Below, piece after piece: positions 22,167-37,435 of a stretch of DNA of 64,000 nt. This DNA is from Apostichopus japonicus (taxonomy: Eukaryota; Echinodermata; Holothuroidea; Aspidochirotida; Stichopodidae). The translations under genes were made by a program, and so were the position numbers. The number at the start of each line of letters is the position of its first letter. Position 1 is the first letter of the stretch. The notes under the pieces were generated by a model. It saw nothing but the letters and a program-made list of their open reading frames with translations. It had not been told where the DNA came from and made no database searches. The DNA lies in NCBI RefSeq assembly GCF_037975245.1, contig NC_092574.1, forward strand, positions 2,327,001-2,391,000. The letters run 5' to 3'.

Positions 22167-25100
22167 TATAAAATAGTGCTTCGGCGTGGAATCGAACCTA
22201 GGCAGACATGAGCATCAATTTAATCTTAAATAAATTGTGATTACTTAGCGAGAAAAAGATGAATGCAAAATGTCAATAATTAATTTGAATTATTGTATTA
22301 TAAAATTGAAGACAGAAAGCTAAAATTAACAAGAGATTACGCCTCATCGAGGCCATGGTTTCACTGAACGTTGAACATCAACCCAGTCCGAATCGACGTG
22401 AGCCCTCCATTGCAAGTCAGCTAGCCCACTTCTGGCCCGAAGGCCGGACTCTAAACGTAATCTCCCGGATGCTTTTGCGAACTAAGGGAGGATACGGAAT
22501 TGGGATCCTAGGCCCGTGTAAAAATTCCACCTTGGCGATGCCGTTATAAACAAAGCAGTGTCTGTCATCCGATCGGCGCGATTCACACAGCCTGACAACA
22601 AACACCGACGCGCAGTGCTGTCTTCCAACCGTTCAGGCCACCACGCCAGCCTGGTGATTCTTGGGTCGAAATAATACTTCCAGTTCCAGATTGTTCCAAA
22701 ACAATGTGATATGAATGCGTACCGTGCCCCAATTGGAGTATTGTACATTCGCACAAAAGTTTAACCGTGAAAGAAGAAACACGAAAAACAAAAAAACAAA
22801 AACACGAAAAAAACAACCAAAAAACACACGAAAAGACAAGTAAATTAAAAGCACACACACATACACACACAAGACGTAAAATGACTTAACGCAGTGCTTG
22901 TTTTGGCATATTTCCAGTCACCACGATCGTTTTGAATGCCTTGATGTGGAAGCACATAAATCAAAGTAGAGATGATGTGCAAATAAGGAGGATTGGAGGT
23001 GACACAGAGCATTTCATAAATTCTGTGTTTAAATCTGGATATGTTTCTCCGTGCGAGCAGACGGTTCAGTGTGCTTAACTTGCTCCTCTTCTAGCCCAAA
23101 GTCTAAACTGCGTCATGATATAGAAATGCGCATGCACCCTGACAGGCCAAGCCCTCAGATATCAACGGGGGAATGGGGGGGGGGGTCTGATATGTCAGTT
23201 GACAACTTCTAGCTATACTTTAGCGGACCCAAAACGTGACGGACTTATAGTGTGTAAGATAATGGAACGATTACTTCTGGTATATGACACTTACAACAGC
23301 TATAAAATAGAAAGCTCCCGATGGATCTTTTAAAGTCCAAATTTTAAAGGGGAAAAAAAAAGAGGCAATATTTTGAGATAAAAAGACAACATTGTGAGAT
23401 TTGGGGACACTGTTTTTCTTTCCTATGTCCTTATTAAGCCACCGTACAATGCTGACATATTGTGCACACACAATTAAACTGCCGCATGCAACCATCACAG
23501 TAGTCTACTGCTGTACACATGCAAGTAAAGGTTTAGTAGCTACAGCGTGATAATCTGACGTCTATCTTGTCCGTGCGCACATGCAAACAGTTATACAAGA
23601 GCGCTCACAAGAATATTCAGCACAAAATCAGAAGCGCGCGCTCCGAAATATTTGTCTGCATTGCATGCTGTACGTACATAATACCTCCGTGCGCGCGTGT
23701 GCGTTGATCTATATACGAGTGTTTACTATACCGTCACACACAGTGGATTTTCAATGGAAAATATTTGTTGTCATTTTGTAGGCGTCCATATCAACACGTA
23801 CTGTACTGGGCAGTTCTCTCTTCATTGCAAGCAGTGTGGTCTAGACGTTGGATATATCTTGACGTCGTTCCTCGCCTTAATTTAGTTGTTCGAACGACTA
23901 CAATGACGGCCCGGGGTTGCAGAGAAGAAAAGGACGACATTTCAAGACATCGTAAACATAACGTGATTACGGTTAGTGATATTTTACATTATCTGAAGTT
24001 GTCTGCGTGCATGTATGTCTGTCTGTGAAGTTAGCCTATGCATAGTCTGCAACGTATACCTAGTCTAGGCCTATCAGTATATATGCCTTACTTTTGACAA
24101 CAGTTTTATGCACAACGAGAACAGTGTTACGTCATGGATATGTACCTATGAGCAACTGAGGCATTTTGACGGCACTTAATGCTTTCTGGGATCAGTGTAG
24201 AAAAGTCTGTAGGAGAGTTAAAATACGTTCGGTCGGGATTGCGCCAGTAATATGTCGGTTACTTCTTGTAGGTGCCAGACGTGGCACGAGAAGTTGAGAG
24301 CGCCATCGATGGCCATCTTCTACATGTCATCTATCCATTAGCGGCAGGGCTATTATTCACGATGTTACCATAGCAATGGAGCGTTAGATTTTAGATTCAA
24401 AACGGAGCTATTTTAAATGAATATACAAGTCCCATGGAATTGTCGTGAATTTCATATTTGCTTTGGTCATAATACGTTAAATACAGAGTAAAAGCTAGAT
24501 AAGGTAGAAATTAGATAGATTTATTCGACAATGAGTAAAGTTTACCGGTAGAAAGTCCTAGTATGTCATAATTAAATCCTCCGCGCTACTAGGTTTAATT
24601 CTCGGCTAAGTCTGCTGTATTCGCATTATCTGCTTTGTGTACCGTCATGAATACCGCACGTTTCGATCGTTGTTAATGCACGGAGAGCTCGTGGCATTGT
24701 TTATAACGTTACCGTACCTGTTTGTATCACACTGTCTTTCAAACGCCTGCCTCAGTAAATCAGCATTTAAGAAATGTGAAGTTGTTCTAACAGGAGCATA
24801 GCTGTTTCCACACTTAACGGTTTATAATATAAAGGCTAAGTAATGACACAACATTCCCGAAGAACAAATATTATCAAGATTGTCAGAAAAGATGTCGCGG
24901 TGGCCTTACACTGTACAAAAGAAGCATTTCTTTTTGCAGGTACAATTTTCGTCCTTATGTATACTTTCATTAAAATTTCCAGTGAAAGGCGACGAGCGAG
25001 ACAGAAATCAAATTTACTACTCAGGTCTTAAGTTCCGATTGGTTTCTAAGTACAAGTTGTGCAAAATATTGCAATGACCTACTTCGTTTACGCGAAACAA
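22022..25100 (+). repeat. Macrosatellite copy 6
   Basis: 3,079 bp. The leader tract is C12 then A18. No private substitution was noticed. Confidence 0.98.
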
Positions 25101-28100
25101 TATACCAAATAGAAACAACCCCCACCCCCCCTAAAAAAAAAACAGACAGACAAACAAACAAAGCAAAACAAATTTAAAACACCATGCATGTACATGCAGA
25201 TATTAACAACAACCCCCCCCCCAAAAAAAAAAAAAAAAAAAATTATATAAAATAGTGCTTCGGCGTGGAATCGAACCTAGGCAGACATGAGCATCAATTT
25301 AATCTTAAATAAATTGTGATTACTTAGCGAGAAAAAGATGAATGCAAAATGTCAATAATTAATTTGAATTATTGTATTATAAAATTGAAGACAGAAAGCT
25401 AAAATTAACAAGAGATTACGCCTCATCGAGGCCATGGTTTCACTGAACGTTGAACATCAACCCAGTCCGAATCGACGTGAGCCCTCCATTGCAAGTCAGC
25501 TAGCCCACTTCTGGCCCGAAGGCCGGACTCTAAACGTAATCTCCCGGATGCTTTTGCGAACTAAGGGAGGATACGGAATTGGGATCCTAGGCCCGTGTAA
25601 AAATTCCACCTTGGCGATGCCGTTATAAACAAAGCAGTGTCTGTCATCCGATCGGCGCGATTCACACAGCCTGACAACAAACACCGACGCGCAGTGCTGT
25701 CTTCCAACCGTTCAGGCCACCACGCCAGCCTGGTGATTCTTGGGTCGAAATAATACTTCCAGTTCCAGATTGTTCCAAAACAATGTGATATGAATGCGTA
25801 CCGTGCCCCAATTGGAGTATTGTACATTCGCACAAAAGTTTAACCGTGAAAGAAGAAACACGAAAAACAAAAAAACAAAAACACGAAAAAAACAACCAAA
25901 AAACACACGAAAAGACAAGTAAATTAAAAGCACACACACATACACACACAAGACGTAAAATGACTTAACGCAGTGCTTGTTTTGGCATATTTCCAGTCAC
26001 CACGATCGTTTTGAATGCCTTGATGTGGAAGCACATAAATCAAAGTAGAGATGATGTGCAAATAAGGAGGATTGGAGGTGACACAGAGCATTTCATAAAT
26101 TCTGTGTTTAAATCTGGATATGTTTCTCCGTGCGAGCAGACGGTTCAGTGTGCTTAACTTGCTCCTCTTCTAGCCCAAAGTCTAAACTGCGTCATGATAT
26201 AGAAATGCGCATGCACCCTGACAGGCCAAGCCCTCAGATATCAACGGGGGAATGGGGGGGGGGTCTGATATGTCAGTTGACAACTTCTAGCTATACTTTA
26301 GCGGACCCAAAACGTGACGGACTTATAGTGTGTAAGATAATGGAACGATTACTTCTGGTATATGACACTTACAACAGCTATAAAATAGAAAGCTCCCGAT
26401 GGATCTTTTAAAGTCCAAATTTTAAAGGGGAAAAAAAAAGAGGCAATATTTTGAGATAAAAAGACAACATTGTGAGATTTGGGGACACTGTTTTTCTTTC
26501 CTATGTCCTTATTAAGCCACCGTACAATGCTGACATATTGTGCACACACAATTAAACTGCCGCATGCAACCATCACAGTAGTCTACTGCTGTACACATGC
26601 AAGTAAAGGTTTAGTAGCTACAGCGTGATAATCTGACGTCTATCTTGTCCGTGCGCACATGCAAACAGTTATACAAGAGCGCTCACAAGAATATTCAGCA
26701 CAAAATCAGAAGCGCGCGCTCCGAAATATTTGTCTGCATTGCATGCTGTACGTACATAATACCTCCGTGCGCGCGTGTGCGTTGATCTATATACGAGTGT
26801 TTACTATACCGTCACACACAGTGGATTTTCAATGGAAAATATTTGTTGTCATTTTGTAGGCGTCCATATCAACACGTACTGTACTGGGCAGTTCTCTCTT
26901 CATTGCAAGCAGTGTGGTCTAGACGTTGGATATATCTTGACGTCGTTCCTCGCCTTAATTTAGTTGTTCGAACGACTACAATGACGGCCCGGGGTTGCAG
27001 AGAAGAAAAGGACGACATTTCAAGACATCGTAAACATAACGTGATTACGGTTAGTGATATTTTACATTATCTGAAGTTGTCTGCGTGCATGTATGTCTGT
27101 CTGTGAAGTTAGCCTATGCATAGTCTGCAACGTATACCTAGTCTAGGCCTATCAGTATATATGCCTTACTTTTGACAACAGTTTTATGCACAACGAGAAC
27201 AGTGTTACGTCATGGATATGTACCTATGAGCAACTGAGGCATTTTGACGGCACTTAATGCTTTCTGGGATCAGTGTAGAAAAGTCTGTAGGAGAGTTAAA
27301 ATACGTTCGGTCGGGATTGCGCCAGTAATATGTCGGTTACTTCTTGTAGGTGCCAGACGTGGCACGAGAAGTTGAGAGCGCCATCGATGGCCATCTTCTA
27401 CATGTCATCTATCCATTAGCGGCAGGGCTATTATTCACGATGTTACCATAGCAATGGAGCGTTAGATTTTAGATTCAAAACGGAGCTATTTTAAATGAAT
27501 ATACAAGTCCCATGGAATTGTCGTGAATTTCATATTTGCTTTGGTCATAATACGTTAAATACAGAGTAAAAGCTAGATAAGGTAGAAATTAGATAGATTT
27601 ATTCGACAATGAGTAAAGTTTACCGGTAGAAAGTCCTAGTATGTCATAATTAAATCCTCCGCGCTACTAGGTTTAATTCTCGGCTAAGTCTGCTGTATTC
27701 GCATTATCTGCTTTGTGTACCGTCATGAATACCGCACGTTTCGATCGTTGTTAATGCACGGAGAGCTCGTGGCATTGTTTATAACGTTACCGTACCTGTT
27801 TGTATCACACTGTCTTTCAAACGCCTGCCTCAGTAAATCAGCATTTAAGAAATGTGAAGTTGTTCTAACAGGAGCATAGCTGTTTCCACACTTAACGGTT
27901 TATAATATAAAGGCTAAGTAATGACACAACATTCCCGAAGAACAAATATTATCAAGATTGTCAGAAAAGATGTCGCGGTGGCCTTACACTGTACAAAAGA
28001 AGCATTTCTTTTTGCAGGTACAATTTTCGTCCTTATGTATACTTTCATTAAAATTTCCAGTGAAAGGCGACGAGCGAGACAGAAATCAAATTTACTACTC

Positions 28101-28178
28101 AGGTCTTAAGTTCCGATTGGTTTCTAAGTACAAGTTGTGCAAAATATTGCAATGACCTACTTCGTTTACGCGAAACAA
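25101..28178 (+). repeat. Macrosatellite copy 7
   Basis: 3,078 bp. The leader tract is C10 then A20 and the G-run near 26254 is ten bases. Confidence 0.98.
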
Positions 28179-31100
28179 TATACCAAATAGAAACAACCCC
28201 CACCCCCCCTAAAAAAAAAACAGACAGACAAACAAACAAAGCAAAACAAATTTAAAACACCATGCATGTACATGCAGATATTAACAACAACCCCCCCCCC
28301 CAAAAAAAAAAAAAAAAAAATTATATAAAATAGTGCTTCGGCGTGGAATCGAACCTAGGCAGACATGAGCATCAATTTAATCTTAAATAAATTGTGATTA
28401 CTTAGCGAGAAAAAGATGAATGCAAAATGTCAATAATTAATTTGAATTATTGTATTATAAAATTGAAGACAGAAAGCTAAAATTAACAAGAGATTACGCC
28501 TCATCGAGGCCATGGTTTCACTGAACGTTGAACATCAACCCAGTCCGAATCGACGTGAGCCCTCCATTGCAAGTCAGCTAGCCCACTTCTGGCCCGAAGG
28601 CCGGACTCTAAACGTAATCTCCCGGATGCTTTTGCGAACTAAGGGAGGATACGGAATTGGGATCCTAGGCCCGTGTAAAAATTCCACCTTGGCGATGCCG
28701 TTATAAACAAAGCAGTGTCTGTCATCCGATCGGCGCGATTCACACAGCCTGACAACAAACACCGACGCGCAGTGCTGTCTTCCAACCGTTCAGGCCACCA
28801 CGCCAGCCTGGTGATTCTTGGGTCGAAATAATACTTCCAGTTCCAGATTGTTCCAAAACAATGTGATATGAATGCGTACCGTGCCCCAATTGGAGTATTG
28901 TACATTCGCACAAAAGTTTAACCGTGAAAGAAGAAACACGAAAAACAAAAAAACAAAAACACGAAAAAAACAACCAAAAAACACACGAAAAGACAAGTAA
29001 ATTAAAAGCACACACACATACACACACAAGACGTAAAATGACTTAACGCAGTGCTTGTTTTGGCATATTTCCAGTCACCACGATCGTTTTGAATGCCTTG
29101 ATGTGGAAGCACATAAATCAAAGTAGAGATGATGTGCAAATAAGGAGGATTGGAGGTGACACAGAGCATTTCATAAATTCTGTGTTTAAATCTGGATATG
29201 TTTCTCCGTGCGAGCAGACGGTTCAGTGTGCTTAACTTGCTCCTCTTCTAGCCCAAAGTCTAAACTGCGTCATGATATAGAAATGCGCATGCACCCTGAC
29301 AGGCCAAGCCCTCAGATATCAACGGGGGAATGGGGGGGGGGTCTGATATGTCAGTTGACAACTTCTAGCTATACTTTAGCGGACCCAAAACGTGACGGAC
29401 TTATAGTGTGTAAGATAATGGAACGATTACTTCTGGTATATGACACTTACAACAGCTATAAAATAGAAAGCTCCCGATGGATCTTTTAAAGTCCAAATTT
29501 TAAAGGGGAAAAAAAAAGAGGCAATATTTTGAGATAAAAAGACAACATTGTGAGATTTGGGGACACTGTTTTTCTTTCCTATGTCCTTATTAAGCCACCG
29601 TACAATGCTGACATATTGTGCACACACAATTAAACTGCCGCATGCAACCATCACAGTAGTCTACTGCTGTACACATGCAAGTAAAGGTTTAGTAGCTACA
29701 GCGTGATAATCTGACGTCTATCTTGTCCGTGCGCACATGCAAACAGTTATACAAGAGCGCTCACAAGAATATTCAGCACAAAATCAGAAGCGCGCGCTCC
29801 GAAATATTTGTCTGCATTGCATGCTGTACGTACATAATACCTCCGTGCGCGCGTGTGCGTTGATCTATATACGAGTGTTTACTATACCGTCACACACAGT
29901 GGATTTTCAATGGAAAATATTTGTTGTCATTTTGTAGGCGTCCATATCAACACGTACTGTACTGGGCAGTTCTCTCTTCATTGCAAGCAGTGTGGTCTAG
30001 ACGTTGGATATATCTTGACGTCGTTCCTCGCCTTAATTTAGTTGTTCGAACGACTACAATGACGGCCCGGGGTTGCAGAGAAGAAAAGGACGACATTTCA
30101 AGACATCGTAAACATAACGTGATTACGGTTAGTGATATTTTACATTATCTGAAGTTGTCTGCGTGCATGTATGTCTGTCTGTGAAGTTAGCCTATGCATA
30201 GTCTGCAACGTATACCTAGTCTAGGCCTATCAGTATATATGCCTTACTTTTGACAACAGTTTTATGCACAACGAGAACAGTGTTACGTCATGGATATGTA
30301 CCTATGAGCAACTGAGGCATTTTGACGGCACTTAATGCTTTCTGGGATCAGTGTAGAAAAGTCTGTAGGAGAGTTAAAATACGTTCGGTCGGGATTGCGC
30401 CAGTAATATGTCGGTTACTTCTTGTAGGTGCCAGACGTGGCACGAGAAGTTGAGAGCGCCATCGATGGCCATCTTCTACATGTCATCTATCCATTAGCGG
30501 CAGGGCTATTATTCACGATGTTACCATAGCAATGGAGCGTTAGATTTTAGATTCAAAACGGAGCTATTTTAAATGAATATACAAGTCCCATGGAATTGTC
30601 GTGAATTTCATATTTGCTTTGGTCATAATACGTTAAATACAGAGTAAAAGCTAGATAAGGTAGAAATTAGATAGATTTATTCGACAATGAGTAAAGTTTA
30701 CCGGTAGAAAGTCCTAGTATGTCATAATTAAATCCTCCGCGCTACTAGGTTTAATTCTCGGCTAAGTCTGCTGTATTCGCATTATCTGCTTTGTGTACCG
30801 TCATGAATACCGCACGTTTCGATCGTTGTTAATGCACGGAGAGCTCGTGGCATTGTTTATAACGTTACCGTACCTGTTTGTATCACACTGTCTTTCAAAC
30901 GCCTGCCTCAGTAAATCAGCATTTAAGAAATGTGAAGTTGTTCTAACAGGAGCATAGCTGTTTCCACACTTAACGGTTTATAATATAAAGGCTAAGTAAT
31001 GACACAACATTCCCGAAGAACAAATATTATCAAGATTGTCAGAAAAGATGTCGCGGTGGCCTTACACTGTACAAAAGAAGCATTTCTTTTTGCAGGTACA

Positions 31101-31256
31101 ATTTTCGTCCTTATGTATACTTTCATTAAAATTTCCAGTGAAAGGCGACGAGCGAGACAGAAATCAAATTTACTACTCAGGTCTTAAGTTCCGATTGGTT
31201 TCTAAGTACAAGTTGTGCAAAATATTGCAATGACCTACTTCGTTTACGCGAAACAA
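28179..31256 (+). repeat. Macrosatellite copy 8
   Basis: 3,078 bp. The leader tract is C11 then A19 and the G-run near 29332 is ten bases, as in copy 7. Confidence 0.98.
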
Positions 31257-34200
31257 TATACCAAATAGAAACAACCCCCACCCCCCCCTAAAAAAAAAAA
31301 ACAGACAGACAAACAAACAAAGCAAAACAAATTTAAAACACCATGCATGTACATGCAGATATTAACAACAACCCCCCCCCCCCAAAAAAAAAAAAAAAAA
31401 TTATATAAAATAGTGCTTCGGCGTGGAATCGAACCTAGGCAGACATGAGCATCAATTTAATCTTAAATAAATTGTGATTACTTAGCGAGAAAAAGATGAA
31501 TGCAAAATGTCAATAATTAATTTGAATTATTGTATTATAAAATTGAAGACAGAAAGCTAAAATTAACAAGAGATTACGCCTCATCGAGGCCATGGTTTCA
31601 CTGAACGTTGAACATCAACCCAGTCCGAATCGACGTGAGCCCTCCATTGCAAGTCAGCTAGCCCACTTCTGGCCCGAAGGCCGGACTCTAAACGTAATCT
31701 CCCGGATGCTTTTGCGAACTAAGGGAGGATACGGAATTGGGATCCTAGGCCCGTGTAAAAATTCCACCTTGGCGATGCCGTTATAAACAAAGCAGTGTCT
31801 GTCATCCGATCGGCGCGATTCACACAGCCTGACAACAAACACCGACGCGCAGTGCTGTCTTCCAACCGTTCAGGCCACCACGCCAGCCTGGTGATTCTTG
31901 GGTCGAAATAATACTTCCAGTTCCAGATTGTTCCAAAACAATGTGATATGAATGCGTACCGTGCCCCAATTGGAGTATTGTACATTCGCACAAAAGTTTA
32001 ACCGTGAAAGAAGAAACACGAAAAACAAAAAAACAAAAACACGAAAAAAACAACCAAAAAACACACGAAAAGACAAGTAAATTAAAAGCACACACACATA
32101 CACACACAAGACGTAAAATGACTTAACGCAGTGCTTGTTTTGGCATATTTCCAGTCACCACGATCGTTTTGAATGCCTTGATGTGGAAGCACATAAATCA
32201 AAGTAGAGATGATGTGCAAATAAGGAGGATTGGAGGTGACACAGAGCATTTCATAAATTCTGTGTTTAAATCTGGATATGTTTCTCCGTGCGAGCAGACG
32301 GTTCAGTGTGCTTAACTTGCTCCTCTTCTAGCCCAAAGTCTAAACTGCGTCATGATATAGAATGCGCATGCACCCTGACAGGCCAAGCCCTCAGATATCA
32401 ACGGGGGAATGGGGGGGGGGTCTGATATGTCAGTTGACAACTTCTAGCTATACTTTAGCGGACCCAAAACGTGACGGACTTATAGTGTGTAAGATAATGG
32501 AACGATTACTTCTGGTATATGACACTTACAACAGCTATAAAATAGAAAGCTCCCGATGGATCTTTTAAAGTCCAAATTTTAAAGGGGAAAAAAAAAAGAG
32601 GCAATATTTTGAGATAAAAAGACAACATTGTGAGATTTGGGGACACTGTTTTTCTTTCCTATGTCCTTATTAAGCCACCGTACAATGCTGACATATTGTG
32701 CACACACAATTAAACTGCCGCATGCAACCATCACAGTAGTCTACTGCTGTACACATGCAAGTAAAGGTTTAGTAGCTACAGCGTGATAATCTGACGTCTA
32801 TCTTGTCCGTGCGCACATGCAAACAGTTATACAAGAGCGCTCACAAGAATATTCAGCACAAAATCAGAAGCGCGCGCTCCGAAATATTTGTCTGCATTGC
32901 ATGCTGTACGTACATAATACCTCCGTGCGCGCGTGTGCGTTGATCTATATACGAGTGTTTACTATACCGTCACACACAGTGGATTTTCAATGGAAAATAT
33001 TTGTTGTCATTTTGTAGGCGTCCATATCAACACGTACTGTACTGGGCAGTTCTCTCTTCATTGCAAGCAGTGTGGTCTAGACGTTGGATATATCTTGACG
33101 TCGTTCCTCGCCTTAATTTAGTTGTTCGAACGACTACAATGACGGCCCGGGGTTGCAGAGAAGAAAAGGACGACATTTCAAGACATCGTAAACATAACGT
33201 GATTACGGTTAGTGATATTTTACATTATCTGAAGTTGTCTGCGTGCATGTATGTCTGTCTGTGAAGTTAGCCTATGCATAGTCTGCAACGTATACCTAGT
33301 CTAGGCCTATCAGTATATATGCCTTACTTTTGACAACAGTTTTATGCACAACGAGAACAGTGTTACGTCATGGATATGTACCTATGAGCAACTGAGGCAT
33401 TTTGACGGCACTTAATGCTTTCTGGGATCAGTGTAGAAAAGTCTGTAGGAGAGTTAAAATACGTTCGGTCGGGATTGCGCCAGTAATATGTCGGTTACTT
33501 CTTGTAGGTGCCAGACGTGGCACGAGAAGTTGAGAGCGCCATCGATGGCCATCTTCTACATGTCATCTATCCATTAGCGGCAGGGCTATTATTCACGATG
33601 TTACCATAGCAATGGAGCGTTAGATTTTAGATTCAAAACGGAGCTATTTTAAATGAATATACAAGTCCCATGGAATTGTCGTGAATTTCATATTTGCTTT
33701 GGTCATAATACGCATATTTGCTTTGGTCATAATACGTTAAATACAGAGTAAAAGCTAGATAAGGTAGAAATTAGATAGATTTATTCGACAATGAGTAAAG
33801 TTTACCGGTAGAAAGTCCTAGTATGTCATAATTAAATCCTCCGCGCTACTAGGTTTAATTCTCGGCTAAGTCTGCTGTATTCGCATTATCTGCTTTGTGT
33901 ACCGTCATGAATACCGCACGTTTCGATCGTTGTTAATGCACGGAGAGCTCGTGGCATTGTTTATAACGTTACCGTACCTGTTTGTATCACACTGTCTTTC
34001 AAACGCCTGCCTCAGTAAATCAGCATTTAAGAAATGTGAAGTTGTTCTAACAGGAGCATAGCTGTTTCCACACTTAACGGTTTATAATATAAAGGCTAAG
34101 TAATGACACAACATTCCCGAAGAACAAATATTATCAAGATTGTCAGAAAAGATGTCGCGGTGGCCTTACACTGTACAAAAGAAGCATTTCTTTTTGCAGG

Positions 34201-34360
34201 TACAATTTTCGTCCTTATGTATACTTTCATTAAAATTTCCAGTGAAAGGCGACGAGCGAGACAGAAATCAAATTTACTACTCAGGTCTTAAGTTCCGATT
34301 GGTTTCTAAGTACAAGTTGTGCAAAATATTGCAATGACCTACTTCGTTTACGCGAAACAA
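31257..34360 (+). repeat. Macrosatellite copy 9 (24-bp duplication)
   Basis: 3,104 bp, the longest copy. It carries a private 24-bp tandem duplication at 33689-33736, lacks one A at about 32361 (GATATAGAATGCG), and has ten rather than nine As near 32588. Confidence 0.98.
33689..33736 (+). repeat. 24-bp direct tandem duplication private to copy 9
   Basis: The segment beginning CATATTTGCTTTGG and ending ATAATACG occurs twice back to back (33689-33712 and 33713-33736). All other copies have it once. It explains the extra 24 bp between flanking landmarks in this unit and looks like replication slippage. Confidence 0.97.
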
Positions 34361-37300
34361 TATACCAAATAGAAACAACCCCCACCCCCCCTAAAAAAAA
34401 AACAGACAGACAAACAAACAAAGCAAAACAAATTTAAAACACCATGCATGTACATGCAGATATTAACAACAACCCCCCCCCCCACAACAAAAAAAAAAAA
34501 TTATATAAAATAGTGCTTCGGCGTGGAATCGAACCTAGGCAGACATGAGCATCAATTTAATCTTAAATAAATTGTGATTACTTAGCGAGAAAAAGATGAA
34601 TGCAAAATGTCAATAATTAATTTGAATTATTGTATTATAAAATTGAAGACAGAAAGCTAAAATTAACAAGAGATTACGCCTCATCGAGGCCATGGTTTCA
34701 CTGAACGTTGAACATCAACCCAGTCCGAATCGACGTGAGCCCTCCATTGCAAGTCAGCTAGCCCACTTCTGGCCCGAAGGCCGGACTCTAAACGTAATCT
34801 CCCGGATGCTTTTGCGAACTAAGGGAGGATACGGAATTGGGATCCTAGGCCCGTGTAAAAATTCCACCTTGGCGATGCCGTTATAAACAAAGCAGTGTCT
34901 GTCATCCGATCGGCGCGATTCACACAGCCTGACAACAAACACCGACGCGCAGTGCTGTCTTCCAACCGTTCAGGCCACCACGCCAGCCTGGTGATTCTTG
35001 GGTCGAAATAATACTTCCAGTTCCAGATTGTTCCAAAACAATGTGATATGAATGCGTACCGTGCCCCAATTGGAGTATTGTACATTCGCACAAAAGTTTA
35101 ACCGTGAAAGAAGAAACACGAAAAACAAAAAAACAAAAACACGAAAAAAACAACCAAAAAACACACGAAAAGACAAGTAAATTAAAAGCACACACACATA
35201 CACACACAAGACGTAAAATGACTTAACGCAGTGCTTGTTTTGGCATATTTCCAGTCACCACGATCGTTTTGAATGCCTTGATGTGGAAGCACATAAATCA
35301 AAGTAGAGATGATGTGCAAATAAGGAGGATTGGAGGTGACACAGAGCATTTCATAAATTCTGTGTTTAAATCTGGATATGTTTCTCCGTGCGAGCAGACG
35401 GTTCAGTGTGCTTAACTTGCTCCTCTTCTAGCCCAAAGTCTAAACTGCGTCATGATATAGAAATGCGCATGCACCCTGACAGGCCAAGCCCTCAGATATC
35501 AACGGGGGAATGGGGGGGGGGGGTCTGATATGTCAGTTGACAACTTCTAGCTATACTTTAGCGGACCCAAAACGTGACGGACTTATAGTGTGTAAGATAA
35601 TGGAACGATTACTTCTGGTATATGACACTTACAACAGCTATAAAATAGAAAGCTCCCGATGGATCTTTTAAAGTCCAAATTTTAAAGGGGAAAAAAAAAG
35701 AGGCAATATTTTGAGATAAAAAGACAACATTGTGAGATTTGGGGACACTGTTTTTCTTTCCTATGTCCTTATTAAGCCACCGTACAATGCTGACATATTG
35801 TGCACACACAATTAAACTGCCGCATGCAACCATCACAGTAGTCTACTGCTGTACACATGCAAGTAAAGGTTTAGTAGCTACAGCGTGATAATCTGACGTC
35901 TATCTTGTCCGTGCGCACATGCAAACAGTTATACAAGAGCGCTCACAAGAATATTCAGCACAAAATCAGAAGCGCGCGCTCCGAAATATTTGTCTGCATT
36001 GCATGCTGTACGTACATAATACCTCCGTGCGCGCGTGTGCGTTGATCTATATACGAGTGTTTACTATACCGTCACACACAGTGGATTTTCAATGGAAAAT
36101 ATTTGTTGTCATTTTGTAGGCGTCCATATCAACACGTACTGTACTGGGCAGTTCTCTCTTCACAAGCAGTGTGGTCTAGACGTTGGATATATCTTGACGT
36201 CGTTCCTCGCCTTAATTTAGTTGTTCGAACGACTACAATGACGGCCCGGGGTTGCAGAGAAGAAAAGGACGACATTTCAAGACATCGTAAACATAACGTG
36301 ATTACGGTTAGTGATATTTTACATTATCTGAAGTTGTCTGCGTGCATGTATGTCTGTCTGTGAAGTTAGCCTATGCATAGTCTGCAACGTATACCTAGTC
36401 TAGGCCTATCAGTATATATGCCTTACTTTTGACAACAGTTTTATGCACAACGAGAACAGTGTTACGTCATGGATATGTACCTATGAGCAACTGAGGCATT
36501 TTGACGGCACTTAATGCTTTCTGGGATCAGTGTAGAAAAGTCTGTAGGAGAGTTAAAATACGTTCGGTCGGGATTGCGCCAGTAATATGTCGGTTACTTC
36601 TTGTAGGTGCCAGACGTGGCACGAGAAGTTGAGAGCGCCATCGATGGCCATCTTCTACATGTCATCTATCCATTAGCGGCAGGGCTATTATTCACGATGT
36701 TACCATAGCAATGGAGCGTTAGATTTTAGATTCAAAACGGAGCTATTTTAAATGAATATACAAGTCCCATGGAATTGTCGTGAATTTCATATTTGCTTTG
36801 GTCATAATACGTTAAATACAGAGTAAAAGCTAGATAAGGTAGAAATTAGATAGATTTATTCGACAATGAGTAAAGTTTACCGGTAGAAAGTCCTAGTATG
36901 TCATAATTAAATCCTCCGCGCTACTAGGTTTAATTCTCGGCTAAGTCTGCTGTATTCGCATTATCTGCTTTGTGTACCGTCATGAATACCGCACGTTTCG
37001 ATCGTTGTTAATGCACGGAGAGCTCGTGGCATTGTTTATAACGTTACCGTACCTGTTTGTATCACACTGTCTTTCAAACGCCTGCCTCAGTAAATCAGCA
37101 TTTAAGAAATGTGAAGTTGTTCTAACAGGAGCATAGCTGTTTCCACACTTAACGGTTTATAATATAAAGGCTAAGTAATGACACAACATTCCCGAAGAAC
37201 AAATATTATCAAGATTGTCAGAAAAGATGTCGCGGTGGCCTTACACTGTACAAAAGAAGCATTTCTTTTTGCAGGTACAATTTTCGTCCTTATGTATACT

Positions 37301-37435
37301 TTCATTAAAATTTCCAGTGAAAGGCGACGAGCGAGACAGAAATCAAATTTACTACTCAGGTCTTAAGTTCCGATTGGTTTCTAAGTACAAGTTGTGCAAA
37401 ATATTGCAATGACCTACTTCGTTTACGCGAAACAA
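34361..37435 (+). repeat. Macrosatellite copy 10 (interrupted C/A tract, 3-bp deletion)
   Basis: 3,075 bp. The C/A tract at 34473-34500 is interrupted as C11-ACAAC-A12. Three bases (TTG) are missing at 36162/36163, giving CTTCACAAGC instead of CTTCATTGCAAGC. Confidence 0.98.
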
